Positions 51,266-60,045 of a stretch of DNA of 61,079 bases are shown one piece after another. Source of the stretch: Mayfieldus sp038040285. GTDB lineage: Bacteria > Actinomycetota > Thermoleophilia > Solirubrobacterales > 70-9. Position numbers and translations under genes: made by a program. Every line of letters starts with the position of its first letter. The first letter of the stretch is position 1. The notes beneath the pieces are model-generated. The model worked only from the letters and a program-made list of their open reading frames with translations, was not told where the DNA came from and did not search any database. The DNA lies in the NCBI GenBank assembly GCA_038040285.1, contig JBBPIN010000013.1:1-61079 (forward strand), read 5' to 3'.

Positions 51266-51709
51266 ATGCGGAGCAGTCTCTACGGGGGACTGTGCTTGGC
51301 GGTTCTGGCTGTCGGTCTAGTGGCCGCGGGATGCGGTGGAGGCGACGACGCGCTGACCAAGTCCGAGTTCCTGAAGCAGGGCAACACGATCTGCAAAAAG
51401 GGCAATGACCAGATCAACAAGGACGCCAAGCAGACGTTCGGGAACAAGCAGCCGAGCCAGGCCCAGGTGAACAGCTTCACCACGGAAACGTTGATCCCCG
51501 TCGTTCAGAGGGAGATCGACGGGGTCCGCGACCTGAACCCTCCCTCCGAGGACAAGGACCAGGTGACCGCGATCTTCGACGAGGCCCAGGCCGTATTGGA
51601 CAAGGTCAAGAAGGATCCGGCCGCCCTCATACTTGTCAAGCCCGATCCGTTCACGAAGGCGAACCAGCTCGCCAAGGACTACGGGCTCAAGGAGTGCGCC
51701 GCCAGCTGA
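51266..51709 (+). CDS. Small secreted lipoprotein
   Basis: A 147-residue lipoprotein. Signal peptide with lipobox VAAGCGGG (lipidated Cys at residue 23), then a helical domain with EFLKQGNTICKKGNDQINKD, ETLIPVVQREIDGVRDLNPP and ending LKECAAS, with a possible disulphide. TAGGAGGT is well placed before the ATG. Proteins of this type are frequent in Solirubrobacterales; function unknown. Confidence 0.85.
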   Translation: MRSSLYGGLCLAVLAVGLVAAGCGGGDDALTKSEFLKQGNTICKKGNDQINKDAKQTFGNKQPSQAQVNSFTTETLIPVVQREIDGVRDLNPPSEDKDQVTAIFDEAQAVLDKVKKDPAALILVKPDPFTKANQLAKDYGLKECAAS

Positions 51710-51733
51710 GACAGCAGCGGGCACGATGGACTG

Positions 51734-51760
51734 CGAAGGGCGCATGCGAGGCGCCCTTCG
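51734..51760 (+). terminator. Intrinsic terminator-like hairpin after the lipoprotein gene
   Basis: CGAAGGGCGC (51734-51743) pairs perfectly with GCGCCCTTCG (51751-51760) around a 7-base loop, 25 bases after the lipoprotein stop, followed by TCGTTCC. It probably separates the lipoprotein gene from the acyl-CoA dehydrogenase operon. Confidence 0.65.
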
Positions 51761-51802
51761 TCGTTCCTGGCCAGCTGGCCAATCTCTATATGCTGCGGCT
51801 CC

Positions 51803-52978
51803 GTGGATCTGTCGCTGACCCCGCAGGAGGAATCTTTCCGCGACGAGGTTCGCACCTGGCTGGAGGAGAACCATCCGGGGCCGGAGCCGGAGACCTTCGA
51901 CGAGATCGTTCAGTTCCGTCGCGAGTGGCAGCGCAAGATGCACGAGGCGGGGTGGGCCGGGATCTCGTGGCCGAAGGAGTACGGCGGCCGCGGCGCGACG
52001 ATGATCGAGCAGGCGATCTTCGTGATGGAGGCGACGCGGGCGGAGACGCCCCCTCCCGTCAACGTGCTGGGCCTCGCGATGGGCGGCCCGGTTGTGATCG
52101 CACACGGCACCGAGGAGCAGAAGCAGCGTTACCTGGAGCCGATCCTAACCGCCGAGGAGATCTGGTGTCAGGGGTTCTCCGAGCCTGAGTCCGGCTCCGA
52201 CCTGGCGTCGCTGAAGACCAAGGCGGTCAAGGAGGGCGACGAGTGGGTGGTGACCGGGCAGAAGGTCTGGACCACCTACGCGCAGTACGCGAAGTGGTGC
52301 ATGCTGGTCGCCCGCACCGACCCCGATGCGCCCAAGCACCAGGGCCTGACCTACTTCCTGCTCGACATGGAGCAGGACGGGGTGCAGGTGCGGCCGCTGG
52401 TCCAGATCACAGGCGAGGGCGAGTTCAACGAGATCTTTCTCGACGGCGCCCGGATCCCGGACGAGAACGTGGTCGGCGAGGTCGGCTCCGGTTGGCAGGT
52501 GGCGATCACGACGTTGATGAACGAGCGCGCGGGGCTTGCCTTCGGGGCGATCGCCCAGATCCGCAACAGCATCGACCGCCTTCTCAATCTCGCCAGCGAG
52601 ACCAGGGTCAACGGCGGCAGCGCGGCGGAGGACTCCTACTACCGCCAGCGCCTGGCCCAGCTGCACATCGAAGCCGAGACGATGCGCCTCAACGCCTACC
52701 GCGGCCTCACCAAGACGATGGAGAGCGGCACCCCTGGCCCGGAGGGCTCACTCGGCAAGTGGCAGTGGGCGGACATCCACCAGCGGATCACCGAGCTCGC
52801 GATGGAGATCGAGGGTCCCTACTCGCCGCTCGCCCGCGGCGCCAAGCACGCCGTCGCCGACGGCCAGTGGCAGTACGCGTTCCTGCGCTCGCGAGCCAAC
52901 TCGATCGAGGGTGGGACGACTGACATCCTCAAGAACATCATCGCCGAGCGGGTGCTCGGCCTGCCGAAGATGAGGTAG
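51803..52978 (+). CDS. Acyl-CoA dehydrogenase (large subunit type)
   Basis: A 391-residue flavoenzyme. N-terminal helical domain DLSLTPQEESFRDEVRTWLE, beta-domain FAD/substrate motif WCQGFSEPESGSDLASLKTK and DEWVVTGQKVWTTYAQYAKW, and C-terminal NSIEGGTTDILKNIIAERVL. GTG start. The next gene, two bases downstream, is a second acyl-CoA dehydrogenase; such pairs form alpha2beta2 enzymes in actinobacterial sterol or side-chain degradation, which may apply here. Confidence 0.94.
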   Translation: MDLSLTPQEESFRDEVRTWLEENHPGPEPETFDEIVQFRREWQRKMHEAGWAGISWPKEYGGRGATMIEQAIFVMEATRAETPPPVNVLGLAMGGPVVIAHGTEEQKQRYLEPILTAEEIWCQGFSEPESGSDLASLKTKAVKEGDEWVVTGQKVWTTYAQYAKWCMLVARTDPDAPKHQGLTYFLLDMEQDGVQVRPLVQITGEGEFNEIFLDGARIPDENVVGEVGSGWQVAITTLMNERAGLAFGAIAQIRNSIDRLLNLASETRVNGGSAAEDSYYRQRLAQLHIEAETMRLNAYRGLTKTMESGTPGPEGSLGKWQWADIHQRITELAMEIEGPYSPLARGAKHAVADGQWQYAFLRSRANSIEGGTTDILKNIIAERVLGLPKMR

Positions 52979-52980
52979 GC

Positions 52981-54111
52981 GTGTATTTCGACTTAAACGA
53001 CGAGCAGCAGCAGATCAAACGCACGGCGCGCGAGTTCATTGCCTCCCGCTACAAGCCGGAACGGATCCGCGAGCTGACCGAGACCGACCTCGGCTTCGAG
53101 GAGTCCGACTGGCAGGAGATGGTCGAGCTGGGCTGGCCCGGGCTCGCCCTGCCCGAGGAGCACGGGGGCCAGGGACTGGGGATCGTCGAGCTGGCAACCG
53201 TCTTCGAGGAGATGGGGTACGGGCTTCCGCCCTCGCCGCTGCTGTCAAACACGGTCGCCGGCTTGGCGCTCGCGACCTGCGGCACCGATCAGCAGCAGGC
53301 CGAATTCCTGGCCCCGCTGGCGGCGGGCGAGAAGCGCGGGACGGTGGCGCTCTTCGACGCCGGCTCGTCGGCGGTGATCGGGGAGTTCGAGATGGAAGCC
53401 CAAGCAGGCGACGGCGGCGTCGTGCTCGACGGCGAGAAGGTGCTGGTGATGGACGCCGATGCCGCGGACTTCCTGCTCGTCGCCACCTCTGACGGCAGGC
53501 GCCACATCGTCGACACCGACCAGTCCGCTGTGTCGGTGACCCAGGAGCCGTCGATCGACCTCACCCGGCGGGTCTACTCAGTCCGCTTCGACGGCGTTGA
53601 GGTCCCCGCCGAGCGCACGCTCCCCGCCGAGCAGGAGGACTACCTGCCGGTGCTGCATCGCGCCTGCGTGGCGATCTCGGCCGAGCTGACTGGCATCGCG
53701 CAGCGGACGATGGAGATGGCCGTCGACTACGCCAAGGAGCGCCAGCAGTTCGGACGCCCGATAGGCTCCTACCAGGCGGTCTCGCACCGCTGTGCGCAGA
53801 TGCTGCTGGAGACAGAGGGCGCGCGCTCGGCCACCTACTACGCCGCCTGGGCAGCCGATGCCTCACCGGAGGACCTGCCCCTCGCCGCATCGATGGCCAA
53901 GGCCTACGCCTCCGATGCCGGCTGGCGGGTCGCGGGGGAGTCGCTTCAGGTGCACGGGGGGATCGGCTTCACCTGGGAGCACGACCTGCACCTGTGGCTG
54001 AAGCGCGCCAAGGTGGACTCGGCGACGTTCGGCGACGCGCACTGGCATCGCGACCGGGTCGCCGACGCGATCCTGGCGCAGGCCGTCGAGCGCGAGCCGG
54101 CGGCGGTCTGA
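52981..54111 (+). CDS. Acyl-CoA dehydrogenase (second subunit type)
   Basis: A 376-residue acyl-CoA dehydrogenase with a less conserved middle: YFDLNDEQQQIKRTAREFIA, ELGWPGLALPEEHGGQGLGI, VVLDGEKVLVMDADAADFLL and C-terminal VDYAKERQQFGRPIGSYQAV plus VHGGIGFTWEHDLHLWLKRA. The canonical flavin-contact region is reduced, as in the partner subunit of heteromeric enzymes. GTG start two bases after the first dehydrogenase, so they are co-expressed. Confidence 0.92.
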   Translation: MYFDLNDEQQQIKRTAREFIASRYKPERIRELTETDLGFEESDWQEMVELGWPGLALPEEHGGQGLGIVELATVFEEMGYGLPPSPLLSNTVAGLALATCGTDQQQAEFLAPLAAGEKRGTVALFDAGSSAVIGEFEMEAQAGDGGVVLDGEKVLVMDADAADFLLVATSDGRRHIVDTDQSAVSVTQEPSIDLTRRVYSVRFDGVEVPAERTLPAEQEDYLPVLHRACVAISAELTGIAQRTMEMAVDYAKERQQFGRPIGSYQAVSHRCAQMLLETEGARSATYYAAWAADASPEDLPLAASMAKAYASDAGWRVAGESLQVHGGIGFTWEHDLHLWLKRAKVDSATFGDAHWHRDRVADAILAQAVEREPAAV

Positions 54112-54125
54112 GCCCCGTCCGGGGC

Positions 54126-55154
54126 ATGTCCGCCCTCGACCGCATCTCGGTCGCCGCACTCGGAGACTCGGTCGCCGAGCTGGAATCCGAGACCAGGCTC
54201 GCCGAGCAGGCTGGCATCGAGTGCACATGGGCGCCGGAGCTGTTTCGCAGCTCGGTCACCCAGGCCGCTTACCTGGCGGCGCGCACGGAGCGCATCGGCG
54301 TGGCCACCGGGATCGCCTGGGCCTTCACCCGCAGCCCCTTCATCCTCGCGGTGACGGCGTTGGACGTTGACGAGATGTCGGGCGGGCGATTTCGGCTCGG
54401 CCTCGGTGCCGGTGTGAAGCGGCTCAACGAGACCTGGCACAACGCCGACTACGGAAGACCGGCGCCGCACCTGCGCGAGGCGATCGAGGCGACGCGGCTG
54501 ATCATGCAGGGGGCCGGGGTGGGAGAGCCGATTCGCTACGAGGGCTCCTACTACGACATCGACATCAAGGGATGGATCCGGCCCCATCCGGCCGCGCGCG
54601 AGTCGGTACCGATCTACACCGCGGCTGTGCAGTCGGGGATGGCGCGGATGGCCGGCGACGTCGCCGACGGGTTGGTCGGCCACCCGATCCAGTCGCTGCA
54701 ATGGATCGATGAGGTGGTGATCGACGGCTTCGAGACCGGGTTGAGCCGCTCGCGCCGAGACCGCAAGGACTTCGACTACCTGCCGACCGTCTGCTGCGCG
54801 ATCGAGGACGACCAGGCCAAGGCCAACGACCTCGCCCGCCGCACGATCGCCTTCTATGCGACCGTCCGCACCTACATGCCGCTGTTCGAGATGCACGGCT
54901 TCGGCGACAACGCGGCGGCGGCCGGCGACGCCTTCCGCAAGGGCGATCTGGCTGGGGTCCCAGCGGCGATCTCCGACGAGATGGTCGAGACCTACTGCGC
55001 CGCGGGGCCGCTCGACAAGGTCCGTGAGCGGGTCGAGGCGACCGCGGAGCGCGCCGACGGCCTCTTCCTGACCCCGCCGACCTACTTCATCGGGGCCGAG
55101 GAGCTGATCGAGTACCAGCGCCGTATCATCGACGCCTTCGGACCGACGGCCTGA
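54126..55154 (+). CDS. LLM-class F420-dependent oxidoreductase
   Basis: A 342-residue luciferase-like TIM-barrel protein: ELESETRLAEQAGIECTWAP, RTERIGVATGIAWAFTRSPF, ALDVDEMSGGRFRLGLGAGV and VPIYTAAVQSGMARMAGDVA. The pattern fits F420-dependent oxidoreductases of actinobacteria more than FMN luciferases. ATG 54126 is 14 bases after the dehydrogenase stop, so it belongs to the same operon. It probably acts on an intermediate of the pathway. Confidence 0.88.
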   Translation: MSALDRISVAALGDSVAELESETRLAEQAGIECTWAPELFRSSVTQAAYLAARTERIGVATGIAWAFTRSPFILAVTALDVDEMSGGRFRLGLGAGVKRLNETWHNADYGRPAPHLREAIEATRLIMQGAGVGEPIRYEGSYYDIDIKGWIRPHPAARESVPIYTAAVQSGMARMAGDVADGLVGHPIQSLQWIDEVVIDGFETGLSRSRRDRKDFDYLPTVCCAIEDDQAKANDLARRTIAFYATVRTYMPLFEMHGFGDNAAAAGDAFRKGDLAGVPAAISDEMVETYCAAGPLDKVRERVEATAERADGLFLTPPTYFIGAEELIEYQRRIIDAFGPTA

Positions 55155-55157
55155 GCG

Positions 55158-55829
55158 TCAGTCGGCCGGCAGCTTCTTGACGAAGCGCTCGAACTTCGAC
55201 ATGTCGGTCACCGCCGGTCCGTGGCCGGCGAGGATCAACGACGGGTTCAGATCGGCGAGCTTGCGGATCGAGCGGCGGTTCTCGGCCATGTCGTAGGTGA
55301 AGATCGGCGGCGGCTCCTTGATCCCTGGGATTCCGGTGGCGTAGCTGATGTTGCGGATCACGTCGCCGCAGATCGCCACCCGGTCGGAGTCGCGCAAGAA
55401 GATCACCTCTCCGCGCGCGTGGCCGGGCGCATGGATGACGCGGAAGCCTGCGATCACGTCGCCTTCGCTGAAGGGTCGCTCGACCTTGTAGGGCGGCCCC
55501 TGCCAAACGCGGGCGATGAAGCGGTTGATCGGGTTGTCCGCGGCCGCCTCCTGGACCGGTCGCCGGCCCTCCATCGCGTCGACGTCGTCGACGTGGCAGG
55601 CGAGCGGGATGCCGCGTGCCTCGCAGACGTCCTTGGCGACGCCCTGGTGGTCCGGATGGACGTGGGTGAGGGCGAGCATGGACAGGTCGCGGCCCTCGAT
55701 ATCGCCGAAGATGCGGCGCCGGTCCCAGGTGCGCCCCGCGTCGATCAGTACGTCGTCGACCAGGTAGACGTTGATCGTCGGGCCGGGAAACTCCTTGATC
55801 CGCCAGACACCGGGAGCGAGCTCCTTCAT
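55158..55829 (-). CDS. MBL-fold metallo-hydrolase
   Basis: A 223-residue hydrolase with the complete zinc motif LTHVHPDHQGVAKD, then VIHAPGHARGEVIFLRDSDR, VAICGDVIRN and LILAGHGPAV. It is intact, unlike the related gene at 20599-21272, and ATG 55829 puts the first strand (KELAPGVWRIKEFPGPTINV) at the N-terminus. Only three bases separate its stop from the convergent LLM gene. Substrate unknown (glyoxalase II-like or lactonase). Confidence 0.92.
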   Translation of the reverse strand: MKELAPGVWRIKEFPGPTINVYLVDDVLIDAGRTWDRRRIFGDIEGRDLSMLALTHVHPDHQGVAKDVCEARGIPLACHVDDVDAMEGRRPVQEAAADNPINRFIARVWQGPPYKVERPFSEGDVIAGFRVIHAPGHARGEVIFLRDSDRVAICGDVIRNISYATGIPGIKEPPPIFTYDMAENRRSIRKLADLNPSLILAGHGPAVTDMSKFERFVKKLPAD

Positions 55830-55839
55830 CGAGGCGATC

Positions 55840-56613
55840 CTATGTGCCCACGGCGCCAGGCGGCAATCGCGCGCCGACAAACTGGACCAGGCCGCTGAGC
55901 CGCTGGTGCAGGTCCTCAAAGCCGCGCTCCTGCAGGGCTTCGATGATCTCATGCTGTCCGAAGACGCGGATGCCGCTCAGCCGCTCGGTCACCGGCTTCA
56001 GCGGCCCCCGCGGCCCGAGCTGGCGCTGCACCGAGGTCATCAGAGCGATCCGCCCGCCCGGTGCGAGCACCCGCGCCATCTCGTCGAGGCCGGCGAACGG
56101 GTCGGCGAACAGGTGCAGGGCGGCAAAGCAGCAGACGGCTTCGAAGATGTCGTCGACGAACGGCAGCGCCGTCGCGTCGCCCCGGATCAGGGTCAGGTTG
56201 TGAAGACCGGAGCGGCTCAGGTCGGCGGCGCCGCGCTCGAGCATCGTGCGCGACGCGTCGAGGCCGACGATCATGCCCGAGTCGCCGACGGTGGCGGCGA
56301 AGGCGCGGGAGAAGTTGCCCGGTCCACAGGCGATGTCGAGCACGCAGTCACCCGGCGAGAGGCCGAGAAGTAGGCGCGCGATGCGGATCTCCTCGTCCAT
56401 CCCGGGGCCGCGCACCCCCTTCATCACGCGGCCGAGCGCCGGGCGCCAGTATCGCTCGTAGATCTGCGGCACGAAGGAGGTCCTCATCAGGTCCTGGGTC
56501 GGCCCGGTGGAGTCGAGGTCGCCCTCGATCAGGTCGAGGTAGGGGGCGTCCGGGGGGAGCTGCTCGGCGCGCTCCCGGGCCTCCGGCTCGAGCAGCGGCA
56601 GGACCCGCTGCAT
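55840..56613 (-). CDS. SAM-dependent class I methyltransferase
   Basis: A 257-residue methyltransferase. SAM-binding motif I is CVLDIACGPGNFSRAFAATV, with VGLDASRTMLERGAADLS, RGDATALPFVDDIFEAVCC and RVLAPGGRIALMTSVQRQL following in order. The N-terminal 60 residues (TSFVPQIYERYWRPALGRVM) and C-terminus are those of ubiquinone/menaquinone-type or lipid methyltransferases. Its ATG overlaps the stop of the small gene upstream (ATGA-type), so they are coupled. Confidence 0.9.
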   Translation of the reverse strand: MQRVLPLLEPEARERAEQLPPDAPYLDLIEGDLDSTGPTQDLMRTSFVPQIYERYWRPALGRVMKGVRGPGMDEEIRIARLLLGLSPGDCVLDIACGPGNFSRAFAATVGDSGMIVGLDASRTMLERGAADLSRSGLHNLTLIRGDATALPFVDDIFEAVCCFAALHLFADPFAGLDEMARVLAPGGRIALMTSVQRQLGPRGPLKPVTERLSGIRVFGQHEIIEALQERGFEDLHQRLSGLVQFVGARLPPGAVGT

Positions 56614-56858
56614 CAGCTCTCTGGCCCGAGGCCGCGCGGCTCGCCGCTGTGCTTGGCCAGATCCTCGAGCCTTGCGATCTCGCGCTCACCCACGACCTTG
56701 GCCGGGTGCCCATCGGGCAGCGGTTCGATCAGTCGGCGCACCCGGTTGCGCACCTGGAGGGCGAAGTGGGGGGTGGCGGCGCCGGTCAGCGCTCGCACGT
56801 CTTCGACCGTCACTTCGTGCGATGGGTCGAGCAGGCCGGGGTGTTCGGCTTCGCTCAT
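56613..56858 (-). CDS. Small hypothetical protein coupled to methyltransferase
   Basis: An 81-residue soluble protein: SEAEHPGLLDPSHEVTVEDV, RALTGAATPHFALQVRNRVR and LIEPLPDGHPAKVVGEREIA. No family is recognised with certainty. The stop overlaps the methyltransferase start. It is divergent from the CDF transporter gene by 29 bases. Confidence 0.7.
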   Translation of the reverse strand: MSEAEHPGLLDPSHEVTVEDVRALTGAATPHFALQVRNRVRRLIEPLPDGHPAKVVGEREIARLEDLAKHSGEPRGLGPES

Positions 56859-56887
56859 GTGCCGGCGGCAACCCTATCCTGGGACAT

Positions 56888-57823
56888 ATGTCAACGGGGC
56901 ACGCCCACGGGGGACTCGGGCCCGGTCACGGGGTCTCGGCGGAGGCGGATCGCGGCAAGCTGATCATCGCGCTGGCCTTGATCGTCGGCCTGATGGCGGC
57001 GGAGGTCGCGGCGGGGATCGTCGCCGACTCCCTGGCCCTGCTCTCCGATGCGGGCCACATGCTGACCGACGCGGCGGCGATCGGCATGTCGCTGGTGGCC
57101 CTGCGCCTCGCGCAGCGCCCAGCCGCCGGAGTGATGACCTTCGGCCTCAAGCGGACCGAGATCCTCTCGGCGCAGGTAAACGGGATCACCTTGCTGGTGC
57201 TGGCCGGGCTGATCCTGCTCGAGGCGATTCGCCGCTTGGTCTCGCCGCCCGAGGTCGAGGCCGGGCTGGTGCTGGTCGTCGCCCTGGGGGGCATAGTGAT
57301 CAACCTGCTCGCGACGTCGACCCTGGCCCGGGCAAATCGCCAAAGCCTCAACGTCGAGGGCAGTTTTCAGCACCTGCTCACCGACCTGTTCGCCTTCATC
57401 GGCACTGCGATCGCCGCAGGGGTGATCCTGCTCACCGACTTCCAACGTGCCGACCCGATCGCTTCCGTGCTCGTCGCCGCGCTGATGCTGCGCTCCGCGT
57501 ACGGACTGCTGCGCGACTCGGGGCGAGTCTTTCTCGAGGCCTCGCCAAAGGGGCTCGACCCGCAGGCGATCGGGCGCACGCTCGCGGGACAGGCGGGCGT
57601 TGTCGAGATCCACGACCTGCATCTGTGGGAGGTGACCTCCGGCTTTCCGTCGCTATCCGCGCACGTCACCGTGGAGAGCGAGGCGGACTGCCACCGGATT
57701 CGGCTCTCCCTCGCCGACCTGCTGGAGCGCGACTACGGGATCCATCACTCGACCCTTCAAGTCGAGCACCAGCCAGAGAAGCTGCTGAAGATCGAGGACG
57801 GCTCGGGCGCCGACGGCGCCTGA
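56888..57823 (+). CDS. Cation diffusion facilitator (CzcD/ZnT-like) metal exporter
   Basis: A 311-residue six-helix exporter. The His/Asp metal site in helix 2 is LLSDAGHMLTDAAAIGMSL, and the second in helix 5 region is SFQHLLTDLFAFIGTAIAAG (HxxxD). N-terminus has a short His stretch (STGHAHGGLGPGHG). The cytosolic C-terminal domain (VVEIHDLHLWEVTSGFPSLS AHVTVES) is the usual dimerisation module. Likely zinc or cobalt efflux; together with the nickel genes at the left end of the window it shows a metal-handling theme, but the two are far apart. Confidence 0.93.
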   Translation: MSTGHAHGGLGPGHGVSAEADRGKLIIALALIVGLMAAEVAAGIVADSLALLSDAGHMLTDAAAIGMSLVALRLAQRPAAGVMTFGLKRTEILSAQVNGITLLVLAGLILLEAIRRLVSPPEVEAGLVLVVALGGIVINLLATSTLARANRQSLNVEGSFQHLLTDLFAFIGTAIAAGVILLTDFQRADPIASVLVAALMLRSAYGLLRDSGRVFLEASPKGLDPQAIGRTLAGQAGVVEIHDLHLWEVTSGFPSLSAHVTVESEADCHRIRLSLADLLERDYGIHHSTLQVEHQPEKLLKIEDGSGADGA

Positions 57824-57950
57824 ATCCGTGCCTGGACCGCAAGGCTAGTTGCAAGCGGCCGGCTAACCGCCCGGGGGGCAAAAACGGTCAGCTAGCCTCG
57901 GCGTCTTCCCCAGGCCGGTGCCCTCGATTGGCGGAGGCCCTGGAGCTCGG

Positions 57951-59150
57951 ATGCGGTTCGCCCTCGGTCCACAGCGCAAACGTCGCCTGTGGGCAGCGCT
58001 GCTGGCGCTGGCCATGCTGCTCACTGCGCTCGTGCTGGGCCTGCGTGCAGGCCGCGCACACGCAGAGGGTGTGAAGTCGAAACTCGACGCGAAGCAGAAC
58101 CAGCTCGACACGGTGCTCCAGCACAAGGGTGTGCTGACGACGACGATCTCGCACTACAGCGATCGAATAGGCAACCTCGAGGGGCAGGTCGCGGCGCTGC
58201 GGAATCGCGAGGCGGCGGTGCAGCGAATGCTCGACAGCAAGCAGGCGCAGCTGGATCGCGCAAAGGCCGAGCTGAAGAGGGAGAAGGCACATCTTCTGGT
58301 GGTGCGCGCGCACCTCAAACGGGCGCTGGTCGGCCTGCGGCAGCGACTGGTCTCGATCTACGAGACGGGGACTCCCGACGTGATCACCGTGCTCCTCAAC
58401 TCGAGGGGCTGGTCCGATCTGGTCACCCGCACCGAGTACATGAACCGGCTCCAGAACCAGGACCAGTTGCTGGTCGGCCGGGTGCGTGAGCTGCGCAACG
58501 AGACCAGAGCGGTGGTCGATCGGCTGCGGGCGGCGAAGGACCGGATCAAGGCCGCCCGCGACGCGATCGCAGTCCACAAGCAGGAGCTGGTTCGGACGCG
58601 ATCCTCGATCGAGGCGCACCAGTCGAAGCTGGAGAGTGCCCGTGGCAAGCGCGAGGACGCGCTGGCCAAGATCAAAGCCAAGGAGCAGGAGCTCGACGGC
58701 GACGTCGCCGACCTTCAGGCAAAGATCGCGTCCCAGCTCGCGGGCCCGAGCATCGCGCTTCCGGCCGGGCCGATCAGGGGCGGCTCCAGCGGGATCATCT
58801 GGCCGGTGAACGGCCCGATCGTCTCGGGCTTCGGCATGCGCTGGGGCAGCATGCACGAAGGGGTCGACATCGCGGTCCCCACCGGCACGCCGATCCGGGC
58901 GGCGGCCTCGGGCACCGTCGCGATCGCCGCGCCGACCGGTGGTTACGGCAACTACACCTGCGTCGATCACGGTGGCGGGCTTTCGACCTGCTACGCACAT
59001 CAGTCGTCGATCGCCGTCTCGGTCGGCCAAGGGGTGAGCCAGGGCGCTGTGATCGGCTACGTCGGGTGCACCGGGCACTGTTTCGGCGACCACCTCCATT
59101 TCGAAGTGCGGGTCAACGGCCAGGCCGTCGATCCGATGGGCTACCTCTAG
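57951..59150 (+). CDS. Secreted M23-family murein hydrolase with coiled-coil domain
   Basis: A 399-residue peptidoglycan hydrolase. Signal/anchor helix at about 12-38 (RRLWAALLALAMLLTALVLG), an EnvC-like coiled coil (about 40-250, with ALRNREAAVQRMLDSKQAQL and ALVGLRQRLVSIYETG), then the M23/LytM domain with HEGVDIAVPTGTPI (HxxxD) and GDHLHFEVRVNGQAVDPMGY (HxH), the zinc ligands of an active endopeptidase. ATG 57951 is used; a GTG 33 bases upstream is possible. Role in cell-wall remodelling or division. Confidence 0.93.
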   Translation: MRFALGPQRKRRLWAALLALAMLLTALVLGLRAGRAHAEGVKSKLDAKQNQLDTVLQHKGVLTTTISHYSDRIGNLEGQVAALRNREAAVQRMLDSKQAQLDRAKAELKREKAHLLVVRAHLKRALVGLRQRLVSIYETGTPDVITVLLNSRGWSDLVTRTEYMNRLQNQDQLLVGRVRELRNETRAVVDRLRAAKDRIKAARDAIAVHKQELVRTRSSIEAHQSKLESARGKREDALAKIKAKEQELDGDVADLQAKIASQLAGPSIALPAGPIRGGSSGIIWPVNGPIVSGFGMRWGSMHEGVDIAVPTGTPIRAAASGTVAIAAPTGGYGNYTCVDHGGGLSTCYAHQSSIAVSVGQGVSQGAVIGYVGCTGHCFGDHLHFEVRVNGQAVDPMGYL

Positions 59151-59234
59151 CTAGCCCCGATCGACCCCAACTCGGCGGCGGGGCAGGCCGTCGGCAGTGC
59201 CGGCGGCGCGCTACAGGGTCTCGGCTAGGCGGCG

Positions 59235-59293
59235 CACACACTTGCGGCGGCTTCGCCGCCTGACACGCCTGTGCCGCGGCGCAACGCCGCGGC
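59235..59293 (+). repeat. Two-hairpin intergenic repeat, copy D
   Basis: TTGC, then GGCGGC TTC GCCGCC, spacer TGACACGCCTGT, and hairpin GCCGCGGCG CAA CGCCGCGGC. The second stem differs from copies A and C by paired changes. It sits between convergent genes, ending six bases before the hydrolase stop. Confidence 0.85.
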
Positions 59294-59298
59294 AAACG

Positions 59299-60006
59299 TC
59301 ACAGATTGCGCTCCAGCCAGCGCAGCGCCACGGTTTGCAGCTCGGCGTCGTGCTGCACCGAGCGGTGGTGCCCGCCCGGCACCACGATCAGCTTGCGCGG
59401 CTCGGCCGCGCGTTCATAGAGCTCCTCCGACCACTCGGAGGGCACCTCCTCGTCCCCTCGCGCGTGAAGGAGGATCAGGGGCTTGTCCCCGATCAGGGCA
59501 ACCGCCTCCCGAAGGTCGTGCTCGGCGAGCCATGGCTCCAGCGCGTCGCGGTCGGCGCGCATCTCCAGGGGGTCGCTCCGTAGCCCCTCGGCCAGCATTC
59601 GCTCGCTGGGGGGACAGATGGCGATCGCCGCAGCAATCGCGTCGCTGACCGCCGCGGCGTGGATCGCGACGAAGCCGCCCATGCTCGAGCCGCGGACACA
59701 GACCCGGGCCGGGTCGACCCCCTCGTGGGCTGCGAGCTTGCGGGCCATCGCCACGGCATCGTCGACTGCGGTCGGCGACATCTCGCCCAGCGATTCGCCG
59801 TGCCCACGCTGGTCGTAGGCAAGGGTCGCCCAGCCGAAGTCGGCGGCGAGGCGCGCGAAGTCGGCGTGGTTCTCCTTGCAAGAGCCGGCGCCATGCAGCA
59901 CCACCATCCCCGGCCAGGGCGGATCGGACTCCGGCAACCAGGTCCGGTAGGCCAGACCGTCGTGGAAGTCGTGCTCGGTGGCGCGTGCGGAGCTGGGCAG
60001 CTCCAT
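59299..60006 (-). CDS. Alpha/beta hydrolase (dienelactone hydrolase-like)
   Basis: A 235-residue soluble serine hydrolase. VVLHGAGSCKENHADFARLA (oxyanion region), LAYDQRGHGESLGEMSPTAV, nucleophile Ser108 in CVRGSSMGGFVAIHAA, LILLHARGDEEVP (acid) and VVPGGHHRSVQ (His). It matches small esterases and dienelactone-hydrolase relatives; substrate unknown. Divergent from lysA by 39 bases. Confidence 0.88.
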   Translation of the reverse strand: MELPSSARATEHDFHDGLAYRTWLPESDPPWPGMVVLHGAGSCKENHADFARLAADFGWATLAYDQRGHGESLGEMSPTAVDDAVAMARKLAAHEGVDPARVCVRGSSMGGFVAIHAAAVSDAIAAAIAICPPSERMLAEGLRSDPLEMRADRDALEPWLAEHDLREAVALIGDKPLILLHARGDEEVPSEWSEELYERAAEPRKLIVVPGGHHRSVQHDAELQTVALRWLERNL

Positions 60007-60045
60007 GCCTGCATCCTGACTGAAACCGTCACAATCTTTCGTCCC

